From: JAWXCM01 sp034408745
Lineage (GTDB): Bacteria; Acidobacteriota; Terriglobia; Bryobacterales; Bryobacteraceae
Length of the DNA: 40,107 nt
Direction: 5' to 3'
NCBI GenBank assembly: GCA_034408745.1
Contig: JAWXCM010000363.1
Location: 1-40,107 of the forward strand
The translations under genes and the position numbers were made by a program. Numbering within the stretch: the stretch's first letter is position 1; every line of letters starts with the position of its first letter. The notes below the pieces were generated by a model. That model ran no database searches. It was not told the DNA's origin and worked only from the letters and a program-made list of their open reading frames with translations. Below, piece after piece: positions 25,315-33,301 of this stretch.

Positions 25315-26124
25315 TCAGGAGCGCGCAAGGGACCATTTCGTGCGCGTATAGGCGATGCGAAAACCCTTGCGCTCGGCGTTCCGCTGGGATTCGCTGCCGA
25401 CTGCGGCCGCCATCATGGCGATGTCGCAGCCTCGCTCAGCAGCCAGCCGCATTCGCTCCTGCAGGACCGCTCCCTGCAGCCCGCGGCGGCGAAGCTCGGG
25501 CACCGTCGAAGCGCCGGCAAACAGCGCCACGCCATCGTTCAGGCAAAGCGCCGACGCGGCTCCGGGCACGCCGCCGAGCTCGCCAAGCACGCACACGATG
25601 TCCTCCCGGGCCGCCGTCACCGAACCCATTTCCTTCAGGAATTCGCGCATTTCGGGCATCTCATGGCACCACCCCCGGGCGCTCACGTCCGACCAGACGT
25701 CCACCTCCTCCGGCCCGGTTACGCGAACGGTAATGCCCGGCGGCAAAGGCCGTACTTCTGTCTGCACGTCCTGAAACAGGACACTCGCGAGTTCAATCGG
25801 CCTGTACCCTCTTTCGCACAGCAGAGCCGTGGCAGGTACGCCGGCGTGAGGGCTGACCTCCAGTTGCGCCGCCGCCCCGCGGTCGAAGAAGAACGCCTCG
25901 ACGGCATCCAGTACCTCGGGCGTCAGCGGCTCAAACACCCCGAGCCCGAAGGCCTGTGTGACCGGCGAATCCACGCCGTCGAACACCGCGATGCCGCCTC
26001 CGCATTCCATCCATTCGGCACCACACGAAGGCTGCAGACGCCGCCGCGCCGCAGCGAACTGGCGGCAGGCGTCCCCCTCGGCGGCTTCGAGTCGGCGGGA
26101 AAGGGCAAGGTCGGCAAAAGGCAT
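25315..26124 (-). CDS. GNAT-family N-acetyltransferase
   Basis: A 269-residue protein with a C-terminal GNAT fold: VCVLGELGGVPGAASALCL (beta strands), LFAGASTVPELRRRGLQGAVLQERMRLAAERG (acetyl-CoA-binding motif A, RRRGLQGA) and ERKGFRIAYTRTKWSL at the end. The N-terminal half resembles a second, degenerate GNAT-like module (GLGVFEPL, LCERGYRPIELASVLFQ), as in two-domain acetyltransferases. Substrate unknown. ATG 26124 (MPFADLALSRRLEAAEG) is preferred; the frame stays open to 26214, but the added residues are Arg-rich and reach nearly to the divergent ROK gene. It may be cotranscribed with the FGE/lyase gene 34 bases downstream. Confidence 0.78.
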   Translation of the reverse strand: MPFADLALSRRLEAAEGDACRQFAAARRRLQPSCGAEWMECGGGIAVFDGVDSPVTQAFGLGVFEPLTPEVLDAVEAFFFDRGAAAQLEVSPHAGVPATALLCERGYRPIELASVLFQDVQTEVRPLPPGITVRVTGPEEVDVWSDVSARGWCHEMPEMREFLKEMGSVTAAREDIVCVLGELGGVPGAASALCLNDGVALFAGASTVPELRRRGLQGAVLQERMRLAAERGCDIAMMAAAVGSESQRNAERKGFRIAYTRTKWSLARS

Positions 26125-26219
26125 TCCCCGATCATCGCTCACACGGCGCAAGGACCGGTCCCGTCGCCTGATACGCTTGTCATTTCGGGAATACAATCCA
26201 ACAAATCGAGGCATAACGC

Positions 26220-27242
26220 GTGCACGTAGTAGCCGGGGTGGATCTGGGCGGAACCGCCATCAATTACACGTTTTTGACGACCGCGGAACAATTTCTTATT
26301 GAGGGACTGTGTGAGCATCCGGCCCGCTCCAGAGAGGGCCCGTCTGTTTGCCTGCAGCAGATCGAAGACGGCCTCAAAATCGCCGCCGCGAAACTGAGTA
26401 TCCACCTTGATGACATCGTGGTGGTCGGGCTCGATACACCCGGACCCGCCAGCTCCGCCGGTGTGCTGAGCGCGAAAGGCTCCACCAACTTCGTCCATGA
26501 CGACTGGTCGGGGTTCGACATACGGGACGGACTCGCGCGAAAGCTCGGCAAGCCTGTGACATACCTCAACGACGGCAACGCGGGCGCGCTCTGGGGCCAC
26601 TTCAACATCTTCGGCGCCAGCCAAAGGGCCACCTCCATATCGGCGATTGTCGGAACGGGCCTCGGCGGCGGCGTCATCGTGGAAGGCAATGTCGTGAAAG
26701 GACGAGGCGGCTTCGGTGGCGAACTCGGCCACGTTCTCATCCCGTGGCAGTCCATAGAGGGCATCGACGGAATGCCGGCCCCGAACTGCAACTGCGGCCG
26801 CATCGGGGATCTGGAATCGCTGTGTTCACTCACCGCCATCGGCAAAACAATCCTGCCCTACTTCCTTGGCCAGAACCCGAATCACGAACTCTCGTTGCTC
26901 AACGACATCCCAAAGGCCGCCAAGCTGGTGCGCGGCCGCGCGGAATCGGGCGATTCGCTCTGCCGCGACGTATTCCGCGTCCAGGCCCGCGCCCTCGGAC
27001 TCTTCTTCGACGAGATGATCAACACGTTCGATCCGGACGCCCTGATTGTCGGCGGTGGCGCCATCGAAACCGGAGTCGAATTCCAGCAGTGGTTCGTCAG
27101 CGAGATTCGGGGCGGTATGCCGGTGCAGCGCGAGGAGCAGGCCGACATTCCCATCCACATCATGCCGAACGGCGACACCGCCGGATCCCGCGGCGCCGCC
27201 CTCGAGGCTCTGCGCCTGGCTCGGGAGAGCGGTCTCGCTTAG
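26220..27242 (+). CDS. ROK-family sugar kinase (glucokinase-like)
   Basis: A 340-residue ROK protein that starts at GTG 26220. The ATP-binding loop GVDLGGTAINYTF is at residues 6-18, ASSAGVLSAKGSTN and YLNDGNAGALWGH form the sugar site with the catalytic Asp, IVGTGLGGGVIVEG is the second phosphate loop, and GELGHVLIPW followed by NCNCGRIGDLES is the ROK zinc-binding region (a shortened Cys cluster). There is no N-terminal helix-turn-helix, so it is an enzyme and not a repressor. It most likely phosphorylates glucose or a related hexose. It is divergent from the GNAT gene. Confidence 0.88.
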   Translation: MHVVAGVDLGGTAINYTFLTTAEQFLIEGLCEHPARSREGPSVCLQQIEDGLKIAAAKLSIHLDDIVVVGLDTPGPASSAGVLSAKGSTNFVHDDWSGFDIRDGLARKLGKPVTYLNDGNAGALWGHFNIFGASQRATSISAIVGTGLGGGVIVEGNVVKGRGGFGGELGHVLIPWQSIEGIDGMPAPNCNCGRIGDLESLCSLTAIGKTILPYFLGQNPNHELSLLNDIPKAAKLVRGRAESGDSLCRDVFRVQARALGLFFDEMINTFDPDALIVGGGAIETGVEFQQWFVSEIRGGMPVQREEQADIPIHIMPNGDTAGSRGAALEALRLARESGLA

Positions 27243-27361
27243 AAGTTAATCAGGCTGTAACCAGGTCTGTACTCAGATTTTTCTGAGAGAGAGAACCGCC
27301 GCGACCTGCACTTTCCTGTTGAGCACAAAAAAATTCCAAGGCTCATCAGGAGGCAGGCGAC

Positions 27362-28327
27362 GTGTCACGTCTGAGGTTTTTGGCGGTTCTGGTTTGCGCG
27401 GCGGTTTCGCTCAGCGCGACTCCACTGTTTGTATCCGGCGATCTGTTGTGGGCGGCCCAGGACGGTCGCATCTATGATATTTCCAAGACCCGCACATCCC
27501 CGTTAAATTTCGCCACCGGTCACGCACCGATCGCGAACGTCGGCGGAACCGTGCTGGGGCAAATGGCATTCAGCCTGGATGCCAAAACGGCCTATGTCAC
27601 CGTTTTCGGAAGCAACAAAGTAGTCACACTCACCGATTCTGGTCAGGTTTCCAACCATGTGACAGGGATCGCGAACCCTACTGGAATCATCCGCACCAGC
27701 ACCGGCAAGATGCTGGTGGCCAGCTATACCGACGGCAAAATTTATGACATCACCAGCGGCTCGCCCGTGGTGTACGCCACTGGTTTGGTGAACCCAAGAA
27801 ACATGGTGGAAACCGCGGCCGGAATCTACGTGGCCGATCAGGGCAATTCGACCGTGAAGCTGCTCATCCAGGGAAACATGGCTTCCGTGACGCCGCTCGC
27901 CTATGGCATCGACGCCGTTTCCATCGCCAGCTTTAACAACCGCCTGTACGTCACCTCCAATTCTCTTACTTCCGTGTATGACGTCACGGCTGGCGGCAAT
28001 ATGACTGCCAAAACGCCCGTCGCAAAGAATAAATACTTTACATCCCTTGCTGTCGCAAACGGCCACCTGTACGCAGGTACCAACTCGTCCACAGCGGCGG
28101 CAAGTGGGATCTGGGAGATCCCGAAATCCGGAAACAGCTACACCACTGCGAACGCTGAGACATACAACATGGCAATCTCTGGCGACTCGCTGCTGAGTGT
28201 GGTGCCGGACGCCGTGATCGTGACGCCTCCAGCCTCTGTACCCGAACCGGGCACAGTGATCGCCGGATTCTCCCTGCTCACTTTCGGGCTGATGTTGCGC
28301 CGCCGCTGCCAGGCATTAGCCAGTTAA
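27362..28327 (+). CDS. PEP-CTERM-anchored secreted protein, propeller-like
   Basis: A 321-residue exported protein. GTG 27362 has an excellent ribosome binding site, AGGAGG eight bases upstream, and leads into a signal peptide (VSRLRFLAVLVCAAVSLSATP). The body consists of repeated blade-like units (FVSGDLLWAAQDGRIYDI, MLVASYTDGKIYDIT, GIYVADQGNSTVKLL, NRLYVTSNSLTSVYDVT, GHLYAGTNSST), suggesting a six-bladed beta-propeller. The C-terminus is a PEP-CTERM sorting signal: VPEPGTV, a hydrophobic helix, then RRRCQ. Such proteins are processed by an exosortase, which is not in this window, and are linked to exopolysaccharide or the cell surface. Confidence 0.85.
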   Translation: MSRLRFLAVLVCAAVSLSATPLFVSGDLLWAAQDGRIYDISKTRTSPLNFATGHAPIANVGGTVLGQMAFSLDAKTAYVTVFGSNKVVTLTDSGQVSNHVTGIANPTGIIRTSTGKMLVASYTDGKIYDITSGSPVVYATGLVNPRNMVETAAGIYVADQGNSTVKLLIQGNMASVTPLAYGIDAVSIASFNNRLYVTSNSLTSVYDVTAGGNMTAKTPVAKNKYFTSLAVANGHLYAGTNSSTAAASGIWEIPKSGNSYTTANAETYNMAISGDSLLSVVPDAVIVTPPASVPEPGTVIAGFSLLTFGLMLRRRCQALAS

Positions 28328-28329
28328 GG

Positions 28330-29502
28330 TTACGGCTGGCCGCGATCCCGCAGCCAGCCACCGATTTTATCGACGGCCAGCATCAGGTTGTCGAGCGAGT
28401 TGGCATAGCTGAACCGCAGGTAGCCTTCGCCGTATGCGCCGAACGCGGTGCCGCTCAATGCAGCCACACCAGCCTCCTGAAGCAGCGCATCGGCGAGTTG
28501 TCTGGATGGAATCCCGGTGCCGGAGATGTTCGGGAATGCATAAAACGCACCCTGAGGCATCGGGCATCGGAAACCGGGCAGTGTGTTCAGCCCGGCGATA
28601 AACTGATCGCGACGCCGCCGGAATTCGGCCACCATCGCTTCGCAGTCGTCCTGCGGACCGTTGAGAGCCGCGATTCCGGCGCGTTGCGTGAAGCTCGCAG
28701 TACAGGAATTCGAGTTCACCATCAGCTTGTTTACCGGATCCACCAGCCACTCCGGCATCACGCCATAACCCATGCGCCACCCGGTCATCGCATAAATCTT
28801 CGAAAATCCATCCAAAATGATCGTCTTTTCCAGCATGCCAGGGAGGCTGGCGATGGAAAACGGAGGCGTATCGTAGTAAATGCGCGAATAAATCTCATCC
28901 GAAAGCACGGTCAGATCCCGGTCCCGCACCAGGTCGGCAATCGCACGGATATCCTCTTCTGAAATCACGCCGCCAGTCGGATTCTGCGGCGAGTTCAGGA
29001 TCACCATCTTCGTACGGTCCGACAGCTTCGACCGAAAAACGTCCAGATCGAAGGCAAACCCGCGATCCTCAACCAGCGGAATCGGCACCGGAGTTCCGCC
29101 CGCGTGAGCGATCATCGATTCGTAGATCGGAAACCCGGGGTTGGGGTAGATCACCTCATCGCCTTCTTCGATCAGCGCCAGAATTGGAAAATAAATAATC
29201 GGCTTTCCACCCGGAACGACGCAGACGTTCTGCGGCTTCACGTCGATGCTGCGCGTGGACGAAATGTGCTGCGCAATCGCTTCCCGCAGTTCCGGGTAGC
29301 CCTGTGTCGGCCCGTAATGCGTCCAGCCGCCGTCGATTGCCTTCTTTGCCGCCTCGCGAATATGCGCCGGCGTTTCAAAGTCGGGCTCCCCTATTTCCAG
29401 ATGAATAATGCTGCGCCCCTGGGCCTCGAGCGCCCGGGCCCGGACCAAAACCTCAAACGCGGTTTCAATTCCGATTCGCTGCATGCGGCCGGCAAGTTTC
29501 AT
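28330..29502 (-). CDS. Class I PLP-dependent aminotransferase (AspC-like)
   Basis: A 390-residue fold-type I aminotransferase. The PLP lysine is Lys235 in DGFSKIYAMTGWRMGYG. Asn174 in NSPQNPTGG and Asp202 in LSDEIYSRI are the cofactor-binding residues, and EIGEPDFETPAHIREAA is the usual N-terminal motif. It most resembles the aspartate/aromatic aminotransferases of subgroup I-gamma; the amino-acid substrate cannot be fixed. It is the last gene of a tight operon: its ATG overlaps the stop of the DUF35 gene by four bases (29499-29502). Its stop is two bases from that of the convergent PEP-CTERM gene. Confidence 0.9.
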   Translation of the reverse strand: MKLAGRMQRIGIETAFEVLVRARALEAQGRSIIHLEIGEPDFETPAHIREAAKKAIDGGWTHYGPTQGYPELREAIAQHISSTRSIDVKPQNVCVVPGGKPIIYFPILALIEEGDEVIYPNPGFPIYESMIAHAGGTPVPIPLVEDRGFAFDLDVFRSKLSDRTKMVILNSPQNPTGGVISEEDIRAIADLVRDRDLTVLSDEIYSRIYYDTPPFSIASLPGMLEKTIILDGFSKIYAMTGWRMGYGVMPEWLVDPVNKLMVNSNSCTASFTQRAGIAALNGPQDDCEAMVAEFRRRRDQFIAGLNTLPGFRCPMPQGAFYAFPNISGTGIPSRQLADALLQEAGVAALSGTAFGAYGEGYLRFSYANSLDNLMLAVDKIGGWLRDRGQP

Positions 29503-29720
29503 ATCGAAACCATCGTACGCCGAAACACCGGCACACCTGCTCGTTCCTCCGCCAGTTCCACCGCGTCGTCAATGGCGACCGCCTCGCCGGTAACACGGCC
29601 CGTCATCCGCGACCCGTCATCGTCAAACGTGACAATCACAAGCTGGTAGGGCGCCTCGGCCAGAAACTCCCGGGGTGCCGCGTAAATCGTCGTCTCCGTG
29701 TAAACCCGTCCGGTCCTCAT
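29499..29720 (-). CDS. Minimal DUF35 OB-fold protein
   Basis: A 73-residue protein. APREFLAEAPYQLVIVTFDDDGSRMTGRVTGEAVAI has the OB-fold pattern of DUF35, the acyl-CoA-associated partner of thiolases and HMG-CoA synthases. Typical DUF35 proteins are about 130 residues, with an N-terminal zinc-ribbon (two CxxC pairs). That part is absent here, and only the OB fold is kept. ATG 29720 overlaps the thiolase stop by four bases, and the stop overlaps the aminotransferase start, so all three genes are translationally coupled. A longer frame from 29849 runs inside the thiolase gene and is not used. It probably channels acyl substrates for the thiolase. Confidence 0.72.
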   Translation of the reverse strand: MRTGRVYTETTIYAAPREFLAEAPYQLVIVTFDDDGSRMTGRVTGEAVAIDDAVELAEERAGVPVFRRTMVSI

Positions 29721-30880
29721 GCCCCAGCCCCCAGAATGGTAACCACGCAGCTTGCGCCCGACCCGCCCAGATTCTGCGCAAGCCCCACCGACGCGCCCCG
29801 CACCTGCCGCTCCCCCGCTCCGCCGCGAATCTGCAGCACCAAATCGCAAATCTGAGCCACCCCTGTGGCGCCCACCGGATGCCCTTTGGCCTTCAGCCCA
29901 CCGCTGGTGTTCACCGGAATGCGACCGCCCAGCGCCGTCTGCCCGTCACCAGAAAACGGACCACCCTGGCCCTTCGGCACGAAGCCCAGATCCTCAATCG
30001 CAACCACCTCGGCGATGGTGAAACAATCATGCACCTCGGCAACATCTATCCGCTCCGGCCCGATCCCGGCCATGGCGTACGCTATTCGCCCCGCCGAAAT
30101 CACCGCCGGGAAGCACGTGATGTCGGCCTTCCGGTCCAGCGCCACCCAGTCCGAAGTCTGCGCGATTCCCAGCACCTGCACGGGCTTGTCCGTGTACAGA
30201 TGCGCCTTCTCCAGAGGGCACAGAATCACCGACGCCGCCCCGTCGCTTACCAGCGAGCAGTCGTAAATGGTCAGCGGATCTGCAATCGGCTTCCCCGCCA
30301 TCGCCTGCTCCAGCGTGATGACCTTCTTCATATGCGCATCGGGATTCATGGCCCCGTTGGCGTGATTCTTCACCGCGACCGCCGCCAGATGCTCGCGCTT
30401 TGTTCCGTACTGGTACATGTGCCGTCTGGCAATCAGCGCAAACAGCGCCGGGAAAGTGGCGCCAGCTTTGCCTTCGGTGCCGCAGTCCCCCGCCATCGCC
30501 AGAATCTCGGCAACGCGAGGCGTCTCGACCGATGTCATCTTCTCCACGCCCGTCACCAGAACCGCGTCGTACAGTCCCGCGCCCACAGCCGAAACACCGT
30601 GAAAGAAGGCCGACCCGCCAGACGCGCAGGCCGCCTCCACCCGGGTACACGGCACGCCCGCGAGCCCGATCCCCCCGGCCACAAACGGAGCCAGATGACT
30701 CTGCCCGACAAACGAGGGTCCGGCAAAGTTCCCCAGATAAAAGGCCTCGATCTGTGAGGGTTCCATCCGCGCATCGGCCAGAGCCTTCTGAGCCGAGGCG
30801 ACCGCCAGCGACCGCAGAGTCTGATCCGCGAACGCCCCAAACGCCGTCTTTCCAATACCAACCACCGCAACGGGTCTCAT
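29717..30880 (-). CDS. Thiolase (acetyl-CoA acetyltransferase/SCP-x type)
   Basis: A 387-residue thiolase that starts at ATG 30880 (MRPVAVVGIGKTAFGAF); an open frame upstream crosses the divergent sigma gene and is ignored. The nucleophile is Cys85 in VEAACASGGSAFF. The second site is EVHDCFTIAE, and the C-terminal motif is NTSGGLKAKGHPVGATGVAQI with the catalytic His. The HDCFT form and the neighbouring DUF35 gene place it among the SCP-x/archaeal-type thiolases, which act on longer or branched acyl-CoA, and not the classical PhaA type. Substrate unknown. It is the first gene of the thiolase/DUF35/aminotransferase operon. Confidence 0.88.
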   Translation of the reverse strand: MRPVAVVGIGKTAFGAFADQTLRSLAVASAQKALADARMEPSQIEAFYLGNFAGPSFVGQSHLAPFVAGGIGLAGVPCTRVEAACASGGSAFFHGVSAVGAGLYDAVLVTGVEKMTSVETPRVAEILAMAGDCGTEGKAGATFPALFALIARRHMYQYGTKREHLAAVAVKNHANGAMNPDAHMKKVITLEQAMAGKPIADPLTIYDCSLVSDGAASVILCPLEKAHLYTDKPVQVLGIAQTSDWVALDRKADITCFPAVISAGRIAYAMAGIGPERIDVAEVHDCFTIAEVVAIEDLGFVPKGQGGPFSGDGQTALGGRIPVNTSGGLKAKGHPVGATGVAQICDLVLQIRGGAGERQVRGASVGLAQNLGGSGASCVVTILGAGA

Positions 30881-30885
30881 AGCGT

Positions 30886-30904
30886 TATCCTGTAGGTCAG
30901 GATA
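30886..30904. promoter_or_regulatory. Dyad at the thiolase ribosome binding site
   Basis: Perfect 7-bp arms TATCCTG (30886-30892) and CAGGATA (30898-30904) with a five-base centre. On the minus strand the arm nearest the gene supplies AGGA, seven bases from the thiolase ATG (30880). It could be a repressor site, or an RNA hairpin over the ribosome binding site. Confidence 0.4.
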
Positions 30905-30927
30905 GCGCCGCAAAGCGACATCGTTTC

Positions 30928-30973
30928 CTCTCCACGTTTTTGCCCGATGCTGCGTCAGCCGTAATGTGGAGAG
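30928..30973 (+). promoter_or_regulatory. Inverted repeat that could mask the sigma-factor ribosome binding site
   Basis: CTCTCCAC (30928-30935) is exactly complementary to GTGGAGAG (30966-30973), which contains the ribosome binding site of the sigma gene (ATG 30980). In an RNA that starts upstream, the 8-bp stem with a 30-base loop would hide it. The transcription start is unknown. Confidence 0.4.
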
Positions 30974-30979
30974 CAGAAG

Positions 30980-31582
30980 ATGATGAAGTCGGCGGCGCTT
31001 GCAGTGCCTGGTACTTCGATGAGTGAGTCGGCTCGCACTCCCGGTTTCCCCTCCGGCATCGGTGTTTCGGAAGAGGCACGCGAACTGCATGCGCGGTTTG
31101 TGCAGGAAAACCTGCGCCGCATTTTCCTGCAGATCTTTCGCATCGTCAACAACGTAGACGATGCGCAGGATCTCACCCAGGAAACGTTCATCAAGGCGCT
31201 CCAGCGTCAGGACCAGATCAAGGACCTCGACAAATCGGCCCACTGGCTCTCCCGGATCGCCACCAACACCGCCATCGACTTCCTGCGCCGTCACGGTCGC
31301 CTGTCGATGACCGACATCAACGAGTTGGCCGAGCCTCTGGCCACCGAGCCCGAACGCAGTCCGGAGCGTCTCCTGCTGCAGGCCGAGCACAGCGCCTACC
31401 TCCAGGACGGACTCCGAACACTGAGTGACCGTGAGCGCACCGCGCTGGTCCTGCGGGACGTTGACGACCTGCCCGGTAGCGAAGTCGCCAAACTAATGGG
31501 CTGCACCGAAGCCACCGTCCGCTCCCACATCGCCAACGCCAGAATTAAGTTCCGCCGTTATCTGGAAAGGAGAAAGGTATGA
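30980..31582 (+). CDS. ECF-type RNA polymerase sigma factor
   Basis: A 200-residue sigma-70 family protein with only regions 2 and 4, the extracytoplasmic-function layout. Region 2 (about 45-105) has IFLQIFRIVNNVDDAQDLTQETFIKAL and WLSRIATNTAIDFLRR. Region 4 (about 140-195) has LRTLSDRERTALVLRDVDDLPGSEVAKLMGCTEATVRSHIANARIKFRRYL, with the helix-turn-helix. ATG 30980 has GGAGAG upstream; ATG 30983 and 31019 are alternatives. The anti-sigma gene starts inside its stop codon. It should direct transcription of a cell-envelope or stress regulon, probably including this operon. Confidence 0.9.
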   Translation: MMKSAALAVPGTSMSESARTPGFPSGIGVSEEARELHARFVQENLRRIFLQIFRIVNNVDDAQDLTQETFIKALQRQDQIKDLDKSAHWLSRIATNTAIDFLRRHGRLSMTDINELAEPLATEPERSPERLLLQAEHSAYLQDGLRTLSDRERTALVLRDVDDLPGSEVAKLMGCTEATVRSHIANARIKFRRYLERRKV

Positions 31583-32184
31583 CCCGCACGGACAACTATC
31601 ATCCGAACGCCGCCCGCCTTGCCCTCTACGCCGGTAACGACTGCGGTCTGCTGATCAAAGCACAGTTGTGGCCCCACGTAACCCGCTGCGCCGACTGCCA
31701 GGCGGAAATCGCCAGCTTTCAGTCCGCCAAAGCCGGGCTGGTCAACGTGACCTCAGAGCTCCCGGACACTCTCAACTGGGACCGGCTGGCAGACGAAATC
31801 ACGGCCAACATTCACCTCGGCCTCGAAGCCGGGGAGTGCGTCGCGCCTTTCCGCCAGGCACGCCCCCGACGCTCTACGTTGCCCGTCGACTGGCGGGCCG
31901 CTACCGTAATGGCCGCCATGCTGCTCATTATGGCCGGCGCCTGGTTCCTGAACCCGCCCGCCCGACGCGCGGAAGTCGCGGTCCGCACGGCAAAGATTGA
32001 GCTCCGGACTACCAGTCTCGGGCTCGAACTCAACGAAAACGGCAATTCCCTGATGCTGATGCATGGCGATGGCAGGGTGTCCGCGCAGCCCGCCATGATC
32101 GTCAGTTCGCCCGGCTCCCTCCGGGCTCGTTACGTCGACTCCGATACCGGTCAGATCACTATCAACCATGTCTACTCGGAATAG
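31579..32184 (+). CDS. Zinc-binding membrane anti-sigma factor
   Basis: A 201-residue single-pass membrane protein. Its N-terminal cytoplasmic part contains the zinc motif H-x3-C-x2-C (His33, Cys37, Cys40 in WPHVTRCADCQ), typical of ZAS-family anti-sigma factors, which hold an ECF sigma until a signal arrives. A transmembrane helix (about 107-126, TVMAAMLLIMAGAWF) leads to a periplasmic domain of about 75 residues (VAVRTAKIELRTTSLGLELN and later). ATG 31579 overlaps the sigma stop by four bases, and its own stop lies inside the next gene (17-base overlap). Confidence 0.82.
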   Translation: MTRTDNYHPNAARLALYAGNDCGLLIKAQLWPHVTRCADCQAEIASFQSAKAGLVNVTSELPDTLNWDRLADEITANIHLGLEAGECVAPFRQARPRRSTLPVDWRAATVMAAMLLIMAGAWFLNPPARRAEVAVRTAKIELRTTSLGLELNENGNSLMLMHGDGRVSAQPAMIVSSPGSLRARYVDSDTGQITINHVYSE

Positions 32185-33301
32185 AGCGGCAGCCACGGTA
32201 CAGCTCGGTATCCTCCTGCTGGTCGCCAGCGCCAGCCTGACGTTTGGTCAGGCCACACGGCTCGACCCGCGCAGCACCATGCACATCACGCTGCCGGAAG
32301 ATTCACCCGTCACCGTCGTCAGTGCCGACTGGGGCGAATCCACCGCCAGCGCCCGCGGCGGAGCCATGCTGCTCGACCTGCACACGTCTCTGTCTCTCCG
32401 CAATTCCGGCAATCGCAAGATCCGCAGCGTAACCCTGCTGGTACAGGCCCAGGAAGTCACGCCCGGCGGCAAGGCATCCGTCTCCGTGCCGAGCCTCAAC
32501 GTCAACCCCGGTGAGAATTTCCCCATTCGCATCGACCTCCGTCTGCTCCGCCCACTGCAGGCAGGCAACGGTCCGCTGGTTGAAATTCAGCTCGATGGCG
32601 TCCTCTTCGACGACCTGTCGTTCTACGGCGCGAACAAGCTGAACTGCCGCCGTTCCATGACTGTGTGGGAGCTGGAAGCACGGCGCGACCGCCAGTACTT
32701 CCGCCACGTGCTCGCCAGCCGTGGCGCCGAAGGGTTGCGCTCGGCCGTCCTCGAAAGCATGAACAATCAGGCCGACCGGATGCAGATGGATGCCCGCATC
32801 GCGCAATCCGGCCGCAGCAGCACTACGCGCAGCGAACGCCAGATCGAAGTCGCCTTCCTCAACCCGCAGACCAGCCCCCTCGCCGTCGACCAGGGCATGG
32901 TGCGTATCGCCGAGAATGAGGCACGCTCCCCCCGGCTACAGATTCGAAGCCAGACCGAAAAGCCCGTCCGTGGCCTCGAAATCGGATGGATGGTCACCGA
33001 CGCGAAAGGCCGCGAGTTCGTCTCCGGCGGCGTCCCCATGGAGTTCAGCCTCCAGCCTCGCGCACGCAACACCCTGGTTCAGGACGTCACGTTGCGCTTC
33101 ACGCAGCCCGGCGGTTCGGCTATCACGATTAATGAGATGAAGGCCTATCTCGCCAGCGTCGAGTTCGCCGACGGCAGCATGTGGATCCCGCCGCACGGAG
33201 CTCGCGGCGCCACACCGTCGCCCGAAGAACAGCGCCTGACCGAGTTGTATCGCAAGAAGGGTATCGACGCGCTCACGCAGGAACTGCAGCGCTTCCAGTA
33301 G
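32168..33301 (+). CDS. Secreted protein of unknown function in the sigma operon
   Basis: A 377-residue exported protein, signal peptide about 1-27 (AATVQLGILLLVASASLTFGQ). I do not recognise a family. The first half is beta-rich with a long hydrophobic strand pattern (HTSLSLRNSGNRKIRSVTLLVQAQEV, PSLNVNPGENFPIRIDLRLL), resembling an immunoglobulin-like fold. The second half again has strand-rich repeats (VAFLNPQTSPLAVDQGMV, VRGLEIGWMVTDAKGREFV), and the C-terminal ends in a helix (PEEQRLTELYRKKG). It overlaps the anti-sigma gene by 17 bases, so it is cotranslated and may be the sensor or target of the sigma pathway. It overlaps the convergent oxidoreductase by 29 bases. Confidence 0.65.
   Translation: MSTRNRAAATVQLGILLLVASASLTFGQATRLDPRSTMHITLPEDSPVTVVSADWGESTASARGGAMLLDLHTSLSLRNSGNRKIRSVTLLVQAQEVTPGGKASVSVPSLNVNPGENFPIRIDLRLLRPLQAGNGPLVEIQLDGVLFDDLSFYGANKLNCRRSMTVWELEARRDRQYFRHVLASRGAEGLRSAVLESMNNQADRMQMDARIAQSGRSSTTRSERQIEVAFLNPQTSPLAVDQGMVRIAENEARSPRLQIRSQTEKPVRGLEIGWMVTDAKGREFVSGGVPMEFSLQPRARNTLVQDVTLRFTQPGGSAITINEMKAYLASVEFADGSMWIPPHGARGATPSPEEQRLTELYRKKGIDALTQELQRFQ

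Noticed and set aside
30881..31390. N-terminal extension of the thiolase frame to 31390
   Set aside because: It runs antisense through the sigma-factor gene; the family start at ATG 30880 is exact.
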